This document shows positions 8,742-17,205 of a stretch of DNA of 64,000 bases, piece by piece (the first letter of the stretch is position 1; each line of letters starts with the position of its first letter). The stretch is taken from positions 434,001 to 498,000 of the forward strand of contig DCYB01000001.1 in the NCBI GenBank assembly GCA_002331385.1. Direction: 5' to 3'. A program made the position numbers and the translations under genes. The stretch is from Comamonadaceae bacterium UBA2121. Lineage in GTDB: Bacteria > Pseudomonadota > Gammaproteobacteria > Burkholderiales > Burkholderiaceae_C. The notes beneath the pieces are model-generated. The model made no database searches. It had not been told where the DNA came from and saw only the letters and a list, made by a program, of their open reading frames with translations.

Positions 8742-9800
8742 TTACAACCAGATGGGCGCCGAACCCAGATAGAGAACCTGGTCCTTGGCTGCGTTGGGTT
8801 TGTCGAGCTCCAGTTGGACCAGAAAGCCGCGAATGTCACGTTGGAAAACGGGGTGGAAGCCCCGTTCCTCGTCCCTGCCAACCCAGGCTACAGAGCCCAC
8901 GGGGCGGCAGAAGATCACCTTCGCCCAGCATGAATAGACCACCTCGCCCACTTTGGCAGCGTGCTCGTTTTCGTACGGCACGAAAGCAAACGAAGCGCTT
9001 TCGGTGTCGCCCTGGGCAATACGGTAGTACGGCGTGGCTTCGACCGTTTCCAGAATGGCCTGCAGTTTTTCAAACTCCACGGTCTTGTTCTGCAAGTCAG
9101 CGCGATTCTTGAGCAGAAGAATCTCGGTCTCGGCCAGTTCCTTCTCCAAAGCAAACACGCGCGAGACGGACTCCAATGCACGGGTGGATTGCGAGCCGCC
9201 TTCCATGGTCCGGATGCCATCCCGGAGTTCACGCACCTGCTCTCCGAGTTTGACCGTGTTCAGACGCCCTCCTGTGGCCGCGCCATCCATGGAGATGATC
9301 TGCGCCATGGAGCGCATTGCTGCCTCTTTGGTAATCAGACCTGCATTCAGATCCTTCTCAATGGCACCCTGCATTGCGCGGGTCGCCGCACTGAGCTGGA
9401 CAGCACGTCGGTCATGGGATTGATGGGCACTTTGCAGATTGCCCAATCGCCCTGCCAGTTGTGAACTGGCGCGCTGCTCTACTTGTTGCGCCTGCTTGAA
9501 ACGCTCCAGCAAATCGCGCACTTCCGCTTGTTGGCGTTCCTGCAAGCCGATTTCGAGGCGCAGACTGTCGCGGCTCACCTCCAGCGCCGACACCGCTTGG
9601 CGTGCACGAAAGGCCTCCGCGCCAGTCGCCATGACGCGCGAAGAACTTTTGGTCAAAATAATGGGAGCGACCCATTCATCATTCACGGTATAGATAATGA
9701 TGGTCGCAAAATAACCCAATGCTGCCGCGAGTACGCCCACTAGAATGATGGAAGCAAGCAACCTGTATAAACTCACGATCGATTTTTGAAAAAACGTCAT
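8742..9800 (-). CDS. Membrane-anchored coiled-coil periplasmic adaptor (HlyD/Alg44-like) of the polysaccharide operon
   Basis: The 352-residue protein has one N-terminal membrane helix (about residues 14-37). Two long heptad-rich helical stretches follow (about 65-150 and 185-255), separated by LNAGLITKEAAMRS. The C-terminal beta-rich domain (about 265-350) contains FAFVPYENE, then KVGEVVYSCW and GSVAWVGRD, recalling the barrel region of membrane fusion proteins. No complete lipoyl motif was recognised. Position between the GT2 synthase and the TolC-like gene suggests it bridges the inner and outer membranes. The ribosome site is weak (AGAAAAGA). Confidence 0.6.
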   Translation of the reverse strand: MTFFQKSIVSLYRLLASIILVGVLAAALGYFATIIIYTVNDEWVAPIILTKSSSRVMATGAEAFRARQAVSALEVSRDSLRLEIGLQERQQAEVRDLLERFKQAQQVEQRASSQLAGRLGNLQSAHQSHDRRAVQLSAATRAMQGAIEKDLNAGLITKEAAMRSMAQIISMDGAATGGRLNTVKLGEQVRELRDGIRTMEGGSQSTRALESVSRVFALEKELAETEILLLKNRADLQNKTVEFEKLQAILETVEATPYYRIAQGDTESASFAFVPYENEHAAKVGEVVYSCWAKVIFCRPVGSVAWVGRDEERGFHPVFQRDIRGFLVQLELDKPNAAKDQVLYLGSAPIWL

Positions 9801-9882
9801 TCTGAAAATCTTTTCTGCACAGAAAGTCGACCCCGAATCAATGGAGTAAACAAAATATCAAACTACGTGAATTTCGAACTAT

Positions 9883-11133
9883 TTACGGCCCTACCAAGGC
9901 CTGCCGTTTTTCCACTTTGTCGCGCGTACCCCAAGAACCAACATCAAAAGTAAGAAGCGCTAAGAGCGTAATAAGCATGGAATCCATAAAAAACCATGCT
10001 CCCGCCAATCCGGCCTTCAAAGGATTGATGATTGGCTCGGAACCGACAGCAATTTCCCGAATACAACGGTTATACGCCAACGCCCAAACTATAAACATCG
10101 AACAGAAAGTCAAAAGAGCCAGAACCACACATCTGATAGCCTCTCCCACCCCCATCAAGGGCACCGCTGTAAATAGATACAAAGCCCAGAGAACCGTAAA
10201 TAATTCGGGAATCAGGGCAGTAAACAATGGCGTCACCCCCATCACACGAAAGTGCTGCGGCATGCGCGCCAGAGTCCAGAACAAATCCCGCAAACCAGAG
10301 CGTCTCCAACGCAATTGCTGACCGAACAATGGTCCGAGTCGGGTGGGCGCAGCAGTCCAACACACTGCGGCGGGATTCACCAATGTATGCCAACCGCGCA
10401 TCAATATGGCATGTGTCATGTATCGATCTTCGCCATCGCGCACCTTCATGCCAAACCAGTTTCGCCCGCGAACGGACTCCTCCACCTCCATGAAAACGTG
10501 ACGGCGCACAGCAAACAGACATCCGCTGATGCAGAAAACACGTCGCTGAACGCTCTGCAGCATCTTCCCGACCTGGAAGCTCATGAAATACACCAACGCC
10601 TGACAGAGCGTGAACGTATTGTCATTCACATTTGTGATTCCAATGTGCCCACCTACGGCACCGACTTTCGGATCACAAAAACACGCAACCAGTTCGCGGA
10701 TGACGTTCTTATCAAAAATACAATCACTGTCGATGCAGATCACAATCTCCCCGCTGGATTCCTGCAGCGCATGAGATAGGCTGACATGCTTACCGGAATT
10801 CACCGGATTCTTCATGAGGCGGATGACATCCGGGTATCTTTTTGCAGCGCGTTCGAGATAATCCCAAGAGTCGTCAGCACTGCAATCGTCGATAGCCACG
10901 ATTTCCAGTCGATCTCGAGGCCAATGCGTCGCGAGAATGCTTTCAATGGTCTCCAGAACATGGGCACCCTCATTGAACACGGGCAACAGAACACTCACTC
11001 TCGGCTGGTAACCATAATCCCTAATGGGCGCTCCAACGGAGGTGGTGAGCCTCAAAAGAAGCCCCACACCGAACACGAAAATGATGAGTAAAACAGGCAG
11101 CAAGTGCCACACATGTTGTTGCGCTGCCAACAT
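9883..11133 (-). CDS. Processive family-2 glycosyltransferase, hyaluronan/chitin synthase-like
   Basis: The 416-residue inner-membrane polymerase has one N-terminal helix (about 10-30), a cytoplasmic GT-A domain and about four C-terminal helices. The full processive GT2 set is present: IDDCS (Asp82-83), DSD at 135-137, SGC at 203-205, GEDRYMTHA (234-242) and QQLRW (272-276), with the GEDR form shared with NodC and HasA. It should polymerise a UDP-sugar and extrude the chain. The gene heads a four-gene operon and has visibly lower G+C than its neighbours. No clear ribosome site precedes ATG 11133. Product identity (chitin-like, hyaluronan-like or aminouronan) is inference. Confidence 0.88.
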   Translation of the reverse strand: MLAAQQHVWHLLPVLLIIFVFGVGLLLRLTTSVGAPIRDYGYQPRVSVLLPVFNEGAHVLETIESILATHWPRDRLEIVAIDDCSADDSWDYLERAAKRYPDVIRLMKNPVNSGKHVSLSHALQESSGEIVICIDSDCIFDKNVIRELVACFCDPKVGAVGGHIGITNVNDNTFTLCQALVYFMSFQVGKMLQSVQRRVFCISGCLFAVRRHVFMEVEESVRGRNWFGMKVRDGEDRYMTHAILMRGWHTLVNPAAVCWTAAPTRLGPLFGQQLRWRRSGLRDLFWTLARMPQHFRVMGVTPLFTALIPELFTVLWALYLFTAVPLMGVGEAIRCVVLALLTFCSMFIVWALAYNRCIREIAVGSEPIINPLKAGLAGAWFFMDSMLITLLALLTFDVGSWGTRDKVEKRQALVGP

Positions 11134-11419
11134 TTAAAATTTAATGCAAATACAAGGATTGGCGAATTTTAGTGAAGAACCTCTTCCTTATATATGAAAT
11201 TACACGTCGATTAAAAAATACAATTACTTACATCCCACGGTATAATGCCCCTATCAGATTAATCGCAATTTACATCCATAGTTAGCATTTACTCTCGAAT
11301 AATGTCTATGATTCAATACAACTCAGAAATACAATATGCAATCCCGAAATAGTCAAAGTACGCCGAATCATTCTCTTAGACTGTCACATGACCATGTAGT
11401 GAAACCAAATGCTTTTAAT
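11134..11419 (-). promoter_or_regulatory. A/T-rich leader/promoter region of the polysaccharide operon
   Basis: These 286 bases hold no gene. They are strongly A/T-rich compared with the rest of the window (for example the runs around 11185-11225 and 11265-11340), as expected for a regulated promoter of a transferred operon or an H-NS-type target. Several TATAAT-like hexamers occur (such as GTATAATGCC at 11240-11249 on the plus strand), but no single promoter stands out. The TPR gene upstream ends at 11420. Confidence 0.4.
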
Positions 11420-11746
11420 TTACTTTGACACCTTATCAATCCGGCGCAAAAACACCTCCAGCTCTTTATAGACCTGCGCATCGCCCTTAGCGTGCGCACA
11501 CTCCAATCCCGTGCTCCAGGCTTGTCGTGCTGCGACTGGGTCTCCGAGTTCCAGGCTCGCCTTGCCCAGCCAATTCCACGCCTCCTGGTACTGAAGATCC
11601 AGCTCCACTGCGCGCCCAAGATGTGTTCGCGCGACGCGAAAATTGCCGCCGTCGAAATATGACTTGGCCAACGAATAGCGCAGCATCAACGTTTCTTTGT
11701 CCGACGAGAGAAGTGCTTCTAGTCGCTGTATCAAATCTGTCGACAT
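11420..11746 (-). CDS. Small tetratricopeptide-repeat protein
   Basis: The 108-residue protein is almost wholly helical, with about two TPR units. One holds LRYSLAKSYFDGGNFRVARTHL (residues 20-41) and the next EAWNWLGKASLELGDPVAARQAW (residues 54-76). There is no signal peptide, so it is probably cytoplasmic. ATG 11746 is preceded on the minus strand by GCGGAGAAC, a fair ribosome site; the upstream in-frame ATG lacks one. It lies 286 bases before the GT2 gene on the same strand, but A/T-rich DNA separates them, so a role in polysaccharide export is not assumed. Confidence 0.7.
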   Translation of the reverse strand: MSTDLIQRLEALLSSDKETLMLRYSLAKSYFDGGNFRVARTHLGRAVELDLQYQEAWNWLGKASLELGDPVAARQAWSTGLECAHAKGDAQVYKELEVFLRRIDKVSK

Positions 11747-11952
11747 GTTGTGGTTCTCCGCTAAGGTTGATCGCTCCAGCATGGCAAGAGACGAAAGACC
11801 GCAGCGCCGTACGCTCACCGAGGGGCTGCCCTTTTCTCAACGAATTACAAAGCGAAACCACGAACGCCTTGAACTCAAAGGCGGCAAGCGGCATCTGAAC
11901 CGGGATAACCTTCCACCGCGCCTTTGACTCGGCGTGGCCCAGACTGCCCATC

Positions 11953-13023
11953 GTGACTGCCCAAGCTCCATCCGTACCCTCCCTCTCAACCCGCTCCGTT
12001 ACCACTCAAGGGCCTGATGGCCGCTTCCGAAATACGGTTCCACGCTCCGCTGGCGCGCCTGCACCGGATGCGAAGGTGATGTGGGACTTCTTCTTCAACA
12101 AGCCCGCCAACAGCGAGCCGATAGCTTCCGTGCCCGTACACCCGATCACGCGCGCCATGCTGGAAGAGGCGCCCGACGGCAGTCTGTATCGTCTGGGCCA
12201 TTCGACCATCCTGCTGAAGCTGCGTGGCGGGTGGTGGATCACCGATCCGGTGTTCTGCGAGCGCGCTTCGCCGGTGCAGTTTGCCGGGCCAAGGCGCTTT
12301 CACGCGCCTCCTATTGCGATTGACGAATTGCCGCCGCTCGACGGCGTGATCCTTTCGCACGACCACTACGATCACCTCGACTATCGCGCCGTGCGTCAGT
12401 TGGCGGGCAAGAGCAAGGTGTTCCTCACCACGCTGGGCGTGGGCGATCGGCTCATCGGTTGGGGCGTACCTGCGGACAAGGTGCTGCAATACGGCTGGTG
12501 GCAGGACGTGGAGATCAACGGCTTGCGCTTCACGGCCACACCCGCCCAGCATTTTTCTGGTCGGGGTCTGCGCGACGGCAATCGCACGCTGTGGGCTTCG
12601 TGGGTGATCGAAGATGGCGATCAGCGCATCTTCTTCAGCGGCGACAGTGGCTACTTCCCGGGGTTCGCGGAGATTGGCAAGCACTTCGGCCCGTTCGATC
12701 TCACGCTCATGGAAACTGGTGCCTACAACGAGCACTGGCCCTATGTGCACATGCATCCGGAGCAGACCATGCAAGCGCATCAGGATTTGCTGGGACGGTG
12801 GCTGCTGCCGATTCACAACGGCACGTTCAACCTGTCGATGCACCCGTGGTGGGACCCTTTCGAACGCATCGTGCAATTGGGCCGCGAGCGCGCCGTGCCG
12901 GTCGCCACACCGATGATGGGAGAACGCTTCAGTCTGCAAGCGCCGCACACCGGCAGCCGCTGGTGGCAAGACATGATGGTGGCGCAGGACGCCGCCCCAG
13001 ACGTGGCTCTCGCACGCCACTGA
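11953..13023 (+). CDS. Metallo-beta-lactamase-fold hydrolase, UlaG/NAPE-PLD-like
   Basis: The 356-residue protein begins with GTG. The metal motif SHDHYDHLDY (HxHxDH) is at about residue 136. Further ligands lie in PAQHFSGRG (about 198), FFSGDSGYFPGF (about 223) and LPIHNGTF (about 286). The order and the segment YRLGHSTILLKLRGGWWITDPVF match the long-chain UlaG/NAPE-phospholipase-D branch, whose bacterial substrates are mostly unknown. No signal peptide is evident. The gene stands alone between the TPR gene (opposite strand) and the infA leader, so context does not narrow the substrate. Confidence 0.82.
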   Translation: MTAQAPSVPSLSTRSVTTQGPDGRFRNTVPRSAGAPAPDAKVMWDFFFNKPANSEPIASVPVHPITRAMLEEAPDGSLYRLGHSTILLKLRGGWWITDPVFCERASPVQFAGPRRFHAPPIAIDELPPLDGVILSHDHYDHLDYRAVRQLAGKSKVFLTTLGVGDRLIGWGVPADKVLQYGWWQDVEINGLRFTATPAQHFSGRGLRDGNRTLWASWVIEDGDQRIFFSGDSGYFPGFAEIGKHFGPFDLTLMETGAYNEHWPYVHMHPEQTMQAHQDLLGRWLLPIHNGTFNLSMHPWWDPFERIVQLGRERAVPVATPMMGERFSLQAPHTGSRWWQDMMVAQDAAPDVALARH

Positions 13024-13089
13024 GCCCCAAAGTCCCTCACTGCTTTGTCTATACAACGGCGAGGCCGGAGGCAAAAAAGAGCGCCGGGT

Positions 13090-13459
13090 TATAATGCCGG
13101 GTGTGCCGCAGCCTTGTAAAGCACGGCACATGTGGCTTCGTGAGCGTTGTGACCGCTACTGTCCTGCAGCTCTGCTGCTCTCGCAGTCCACTACCACCCT
13201 CCCGACCGGGTCCACTGCGTGCCGAGCGGCGCAGGCAGGATTGTTATGCCACGGGAGCCACATTCACCACGACGGTTTCCCACGTCCATCGACGTGCGAA
13301 CTTTGCTTTGGCAGTCCCGGTTTGCGTGACTGCTTTTTTCGCCCCGAATAATCCTGTACGTGTGCTGGTAGCCAGTGCGTTCACGGAAGCCATCGGGTCA
13401 TGTTGCTCGATCGCGAGCTCAACCGAACTGCAGCGCCGATGCTGCGTTGAAGGAGGCAT
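13090..13459 (+). promoter_or_regulatory. Promoter element and long 5' leader of infA
   Basis: A consensus -10 TATAAT occupies 13090-13095 with no good -35. Seven bases downstream begins a perfect 7-bp hairpin (TGTGCCG 13102-13108 with CGGCACA 13124-13130), so the transcript would start with a stem-loop. The remaining 330 nt up to the GTG of infA show no credible gene; the open frame across it lacks a ribosome site and has no protein-like composition. Long structured leaders are a known feature of cold-shock-regulated genes, which would suit infA, but this is inference. Confidence 0.45.
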
Positions 13460-13726
13460 GTGTCCAAAGAAGATCTGATTGAAATGCAGGGAATGATTGA
13501 TGAAGTTCTTCCCGACTCCCGATTCCGTGTCACGCTCGAAAACGGGCACCAATTGATCGCCTACTCTGGCGGCAAGATGCGCAAGCACCGCATTCGCGTG
13601 CTGGCAGGCGACCGCGTTACGCTGGAAATGTCGCCCTACGACCTGAACAAGGGCCGCGTGACCTTCCGCCATATCGAACAGCGCTCCGGTGGCGCCCCCA
13701 GGACCCCCTTCCGCAAGCGTCGCTAA
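13460..13726 (+). CDS. infA: Translation initiation factor IF-1
   Basis: The 88-residue S1/OB-fold protein binds the ribosomal A site during initiation. The IF-1 core is clear: SKEDLIEMQGMIDEVLPDSRFRV, then NGHQLIAYSGGKMRKHRIRVLAGDRVTLEMSPYDL. The C-terminal tail is longer and more basic (RTPFRKRR) than in E. coli (72 residues), as in other Burkholderiales copies located away from the ribosomal-protein operon. Start is GTG 13460, preceded by GAAGGAGGCAT, a strong ribosome site. It converges with the rRNA methyltransferase gene, with only 15 bases between. Confidence 0.95.
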   Translation: MSKEDLIEMQGMIDEVLPDSRFRVTLENGHQLIAYSGGKMRKHRIRVLAGDRVTLEMSPYDLNKGRVTFRHIEQRSGGAPRTPFRKRR

Positions 13727-13741
13727 ATCTTCTATAGCCGC

Positions 13742-14536
13742 CTACTGGCGCGAAGTCACGTCGCTGCGAGCCGCACCACTGGCGTGCAGGCAGATTGCCG
13801 CAGCGGCGGCTACGTTGAGAGACTCCTCCCCACCCGGTTGCGCAATGCGGATATGCGCAGCGGCGCGCTCCTGCAAGACCTCCGATACGCCCTGTCCTTC
13901 GTGCCCGAGCAACCACGCACAGGGCCACGGCAACTCGGCACGATGCAGAAAGTCGCCCTGATGCGAACTGGTGGCGAGCAGGGGCACGTCCAGCATGGCG
14001 ATGTCCGCCTCACTCAAGCCCTCGACCAATCTCAATGCGAAGTGCGCCCCCATGCCGGCGCGCAACACCTTCGCGCTCCAGAGTGCCGCCGTGCCTTTGA
14101 TCGCGGCAATCTGCGCGAATCCAAAAGCCGATGCACTGCGCAACACCGAGCCGACGTTGCCAGCATCCTGCAGCCGATCCAGCACCACGGTCGGCGCGCG
14201 CGGATCCAGTGTCTGCGTATCGGGCAAGGCCAAGACAAAGCCCATGCGCGCAGGGGACTCCAGGCCGCTGATGTCTTTCCACAAACCATCGGCCAGCAAC
14301 ACGTTGCGCGGCGCGGCGTGCCTGAGCTCCGCAGGAGCGTGAATCCAGAATGATTCGGCGAACACCGCAATTTCCGGACGCAGTCCACGCACCAGCGCCG
14401 CACTGCACAGGTGATCTCCTTCCAGCCAGACGCGGCCCTGCTTGCGATAAGCCGTGCTGTCCTGCGACAAGCGACGCAGATCCTTCACGAGCGTGTTGTC
14501 GCGTGACTGGATGGCAAGAGGTGTGGCTGCGGACAT
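13742..14536 (-). CDS. TrmH/SpoU-family RNA 2'-O-methyltransferase
   Basis: The 264-residue protein has an N-terminal L30e-like substrate-binding part and the C-terminal trefoil-knot SPOUT domain. Motif 1 is DAGNVGSVLRSA (about residue 135), motif 2 LLGHEGQGVS (about 215) and motif 3 GGEESLNVAAAAAI (about 240). It should transfer a methyl group from SAM to a ribose 2'-OH in rRNA or tRNA; the target nucleotide cannot be assigned. ATG 14536 is chosen over an upstream ATG because it gives the usual N terminus (MSAATPLAIQSRDN). It ends the long lpx block, 51 bases after rnhB. Confidence 0.9.
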   Translation of the reverse strand: MSAATPLAIQSRDNTLVKDLRRLSQDSTAYRKQGRVWLEGDHLCSAALVRGLRPEIAVFAESFWIHAPAELRHAAPRNVLLADGLWKDISGLESPARMGFVLALPDTQTLDPRAPTVVLDRLQDAGNVGSVLRSASAFGFAQIAAIKGTAALWSAKVLRAGMGAHFALRLVEGLSEADIAMLDVPLLATSSHQGDFLHRAELPWPCAWLLGHEGQGVSEVLQERAAAHIRIAQPGGEESLNVAAAAAICLHASGAARSDVTSRQ

Positions 14537-14587
14537 GGAGCTTGAATGGTACGGGATCGGGGACATTCCCCGCATTGGACAAAAGAA

Positions 14588-15223
14588 TCAGCGCGACAAC
14601 AAGCCCGCCTGCGCGACCGGCGCAAAGCTGCGGCGGTGCTCCGGACAGGCGCCGTGTGCAGTCAACGCGGCCAGATGCGCCGCCGTGCCGTAGCCTTTGT
14701 GCGCATCGAAACCGTATTGCGGGTACTGCTCGTGCAGCGTGACGCACCAACGGTCCCGCGTAACCTTGGCAAGAATGGACGCGGCCGAAATCGCTTGCAC
14801 CAGCGCATCGCCCTTGACGATGGCCTCTGCCGGCACATCCAGCGGCGGCAGCCGATTGCCGTCCACCAGCACACGCACCGGCTTGAGTCGCAAACCTACC
14901 ACCGCGCGGCGCATAGCGAGCATGGTGGCCTGCAAGATGTTGATCTGGTCGATCTCCAGCACCGACGCCTGGGCAATGCAAAAGCACAGCGCCTTGGCGC
15001 GTATTTCGTCGTAGAGTTTTGCGCGCTTCGCCGCCGTCAGTGCCTTGGAGTCGGCCAATCCCGCAATGGGATTCTGGTCGTCAAGAATGACGGCCGCAGC
15101 CACCACCGGACCCGCCAGCGGACCACGCCCTGCTTCATCGACTCCGGCTACGAGGCCTGGCGGGTGCCAGTTAAGCGAAACCTGTTCAATCAGCAGCGGG
15201 GAAGAGGACTTTTTCGATCGCAT
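14588..15223 (-). CDS. rnhB: Ribonuclease HII
   Basis: The 211-residue enzyme removes ribonucleotides misincorporated in DNA and cleaves RNA in RNA-DNA hybrids. The catalytic start VAGVDEAGRGPLAGPVVAAAV gives the first Asp-Glu pair (about residues 28-29). VLVDGN supplies another acidic residue, and SILAKVTRD, followed by YGFDAHKGYGT, is diagnostic for HII. The ATG lies inside lpxB (38-base overlap), a common arrangement in this block. Confidence 0.95.
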   Translation of the reverse strand: MRSKKSSSPLLIEQVSLNWHPPGLVAGVDEAGRGPLAGPVVAAAVILDDQNPIAGLADSKALTAAKRAKLYDEIRAKALCFCIAQASVLEIDQINILQATMLAMRRAVVGLRLKPVRVLVDGNRLPPLDVPAEAIVKGDALVQAISAASILAKVTRDRWCVTLHEQYPQYGFDAHKGYGTAAHLAALTAHGACPEHRRSFAPVAQAGLLSR

Positions 15224-16355
15224 CTGCGGCCAGTTTCGGAGTGTCGCGCAGCAGCGATTCGTGCAGCGCGGTAAAGCGCTCTTCCAGCGCCTGAATCATC
15301 GGAGAGTTGTTCTTGCGCGCGTCCAGCCAGCGCTCGACGGCCGCCGCCAGCGCATCCGGTGTGGCTTCGTGCTGCAGCAGTTCGGGCACGACAAAGTCGC
15401 GGCATAGGATGTTGGGCAGTCCCACCCAAGGCTGCAATTGCTTGCGCTTCATGAGCCGCCAACTTATCGGGTGCATGTGGTATGAAATCACCATCGGCAA
15501 CTTGTACAACGCCGCTTCGAGCGTGGCCGTGCCGCTGGCAATCAGCGTGCAATCACAGGCTGCCATCACCGTATGCGACTGCCCCGTGACGATGTGCAGT
15601 TGCCCTTCCATGCCGCATTCGCGCGCAATGGATTCGATCTTTTCACGCTGCTTGGGCACGGCGGGAACGACCAGTTTCAGTCCGGGCCGGCGCGCCAGCA
15701 AGCGCTTGGCCGCGAGAAAGAACGGCTTGGCAATATATGCCACTTCGGCACTGCGACTGCCGGGCAGGATCGCCAGCACTTCGTCGCCCACACCCAAACC
15801 CAACTGCGCGCGCGCGCCCGCCTTGTCGGGCACCATCGGAATCACGCGGGCCAGTGGATGCCCCACGTAGGTTGCCGCAATGCCGTGCTTTGCGAGCAGT
15901 TCGGGCTCGAACGGAAAAATGCACAGCACATGATCGGCGCAGGCACGGATGGTGTCGATGCGATCGGCGCGCCACGCCCAGATCGACGGACAGACAAAGT
16001 GCACCGTCTTGATGCCCGCTGCGCGCAACTTGCCTTCGAGCCCGAGATTGAAGTCCGGCGCATCCACGCCAATGAACACATCGGGCTTGTCCGCGAGCAG
16101 GCGGTCGCGCAGCTGATTGCGAATCTTGAGAATGCCCAGCAGCTTCTGGATCAGCTCGAAGCTGTAACCATGCACGGCCAGGCGCTCGCTTTGCCACCAT
16201 GCGTCAAAGCCGCGTTGCTGCATCTGGGGGCCACCGATGCCGTGCGACTGGACCTCGGGCCACTTGGCGCGCAAGCCGTCCAGCAGCAGACCCGCAAGCA
16301 GGTCGCCAGAGGTTTCTCCGGCCACCATGGCCACGTGAGGACTGCGAACTGACAT
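15186..16355 (-). CDS. lpxB: Lipid-A-disaccharide synthase
   Basis: The 389-residue GT19 glycosyltransferase joins UDP-2,3-diacylglucosamine and lipid X into the tetraacyl disaccharide of lipid A at the inner membrane. Family segments are clear: AMVAGETSGDLLAGLL at the N terminus, DKPDVFIGVDAPDFNL, HFVCPSIWAWR (about residue 117) and LPGSRSAEV (about 192). ATG 16355 gives the expected N terminus; an ATG 39 bases further upstream is less likely. It follows lpxA by 39 bases. Confidence 0.96.
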   Translation of the reverse strand: MSVRSPHVAMVAGETSGDLLAGLLLDGLRAKWPEVQSHGIGGPQMQQRGFDAWWQSERLAVHGYSFELIQKLLGILKIRNQLRDRLLADKPDVFIGVDAPDFNLGLEGKLRAAGIKTVHFVCPSIWAWRADRIDTIRACADHVLCIFPFEPELLAKHGIAATYVGHPLARVIPMVPDKAGARAQLGLGVGDEVLAILPGSRSAEVAYIAKPFFLAAKRLLARRPGLKLVVPAVPKQREKIESIARECGMEGQLHIVTGQSHTVMAACDCTLIASGTATLEAALYKLPMVISYHMHPISWRLMKRKQLQPWVGLPNILCRDFVVPELLQHEATPDALAAAVERWLDARKNNSPMIQALEERFTALHESLLRDTPKLAADAIEKVLFPAAD

Positions 16356-16394
16356 GGGTGAATTATCAGGCGGAAGCGAGGCGGTCACGCCCAT

Positions 16395-17183
16395 TCAGCG
16401 GGCAATGCCGCGCTGGGACGAGGCGACAAAGTCGCGCAGCAACGCGATGTCGTCCGCGCCTTGCGGGTGCTCGGCCATCAGTTCCGTCATGGTGCTGATG
16501 GCCGCTTCCAGCGTCAGCCCCTGGCGATACAGCGCACGATGCGCCTGCTTGATGGCATTGATGCGCTCGGCCGAGAAACCCCGGCGGCGCAGACCTTCAA
16601 TGTTGAAGCCGCGCACTGCCAACGGGTTGCCGTCCACCATCATGAACGGCGGAACGTCTTGCGAAATGTGGCTCGCAAATCCGGCCATGGCATGCGCTCC
16701 AATGCGCGAGAACTGGTGAACACCGGTCAGGCCACCCACGATGACCCAGTCGCCGATATGCACATGGCCTGCGAGCGTGGCGTTGTTGGCAAGAATGGTC
16801 TGGTTGCCCACCACGCAATCGTGCGCAATGTGGACGTAGGCCATGATCCAGTTGTCGTCGCCAATGGTGGTGACGCCAAGGTCCTGCGCTGTGCCGATAT
16901 TGAACGTGCAGAACTCACGAATCGTATTGCGATTGCCAATCACAAGCCGCGTTGGCTCGCCCGCATATTTCTTGTCTTGGGGGATGGCGCCCAGGGACGC
17001 GAACTGGAAGATCTGGTTATCTTCACCAATGGTGGTGTGACCCTCGATCACGCAATGCGCGCCCACGCTGGTGCGTGCGCCGATGCGAACATGCGGCCCG
17101 ACGACCGCATAAGGGCCCACCGTCACCGTGCTGTCGATGCGCGCAGCCGGATCAACGATGGCAGTGGAATGGATGTTGGACAC
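16395..17183 (-). CDS. lpxA: UDP-N-acetylglucosamine O-acyltransferase
   Basis: The 262-residue left-handed beta-helix enzyme catalyses the first step of lipid A synthesis, moving 3-hydroxyacyl from ACP to UDP-GlcNAc. Hexapeptide repeats run from about residue 5 to 180. The catalytic His is in MAYVHIAHDCVVGN, and GGLTGVHQFSRIGAHAM and the C-terminal helical part are present. The start is GTG 17183 (VSNIHSTAIVDP); the frame is open further upstream, but that part does not resemble the family. It lies 22 bases after fabZ. Confidence 0.95.
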   Translation of the reverse strand: MSNIHSTAIVDPAARIDSTVTVGPYAVVGPHVRIGARTSVGAHCVIEGHTTIGEDNQIFQFASLGAIPQDKKYAGEPTRLVIGNRNTIREFCTFNIGTAQDLGVTTIGDDNWIMAYVHIAHDCVVGNQTILANNATLAGHVHIGDWVIVGGLTGVHQFSRIGAHAMAGFASHISQDVPPFMMVDGNPLAVRGFNIEGLRRRGFSAERINAIKQAHRALYRQGLTLEAAISTMTELMAEHPQGADDIALLRDFVASSQRGIAR

Positions 17184-17205
17184 GCGCCAGTGGCTCCGGA
17201 AAGTT

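Noticed and set aside
13102..13130. Possible tRNA-like hairpin near 13.1 kb
   Set aside because: Only one stem forms; there is no cloverleaf, T-loop or CCA region.
13101..13478. A 125-codon open frame across the infA leader
   Set aside because: GTG start without ribosome site at the predicted hairpin, Cys/Arg/Thr-rich nonsense composition, and overlap with the certain infA start.
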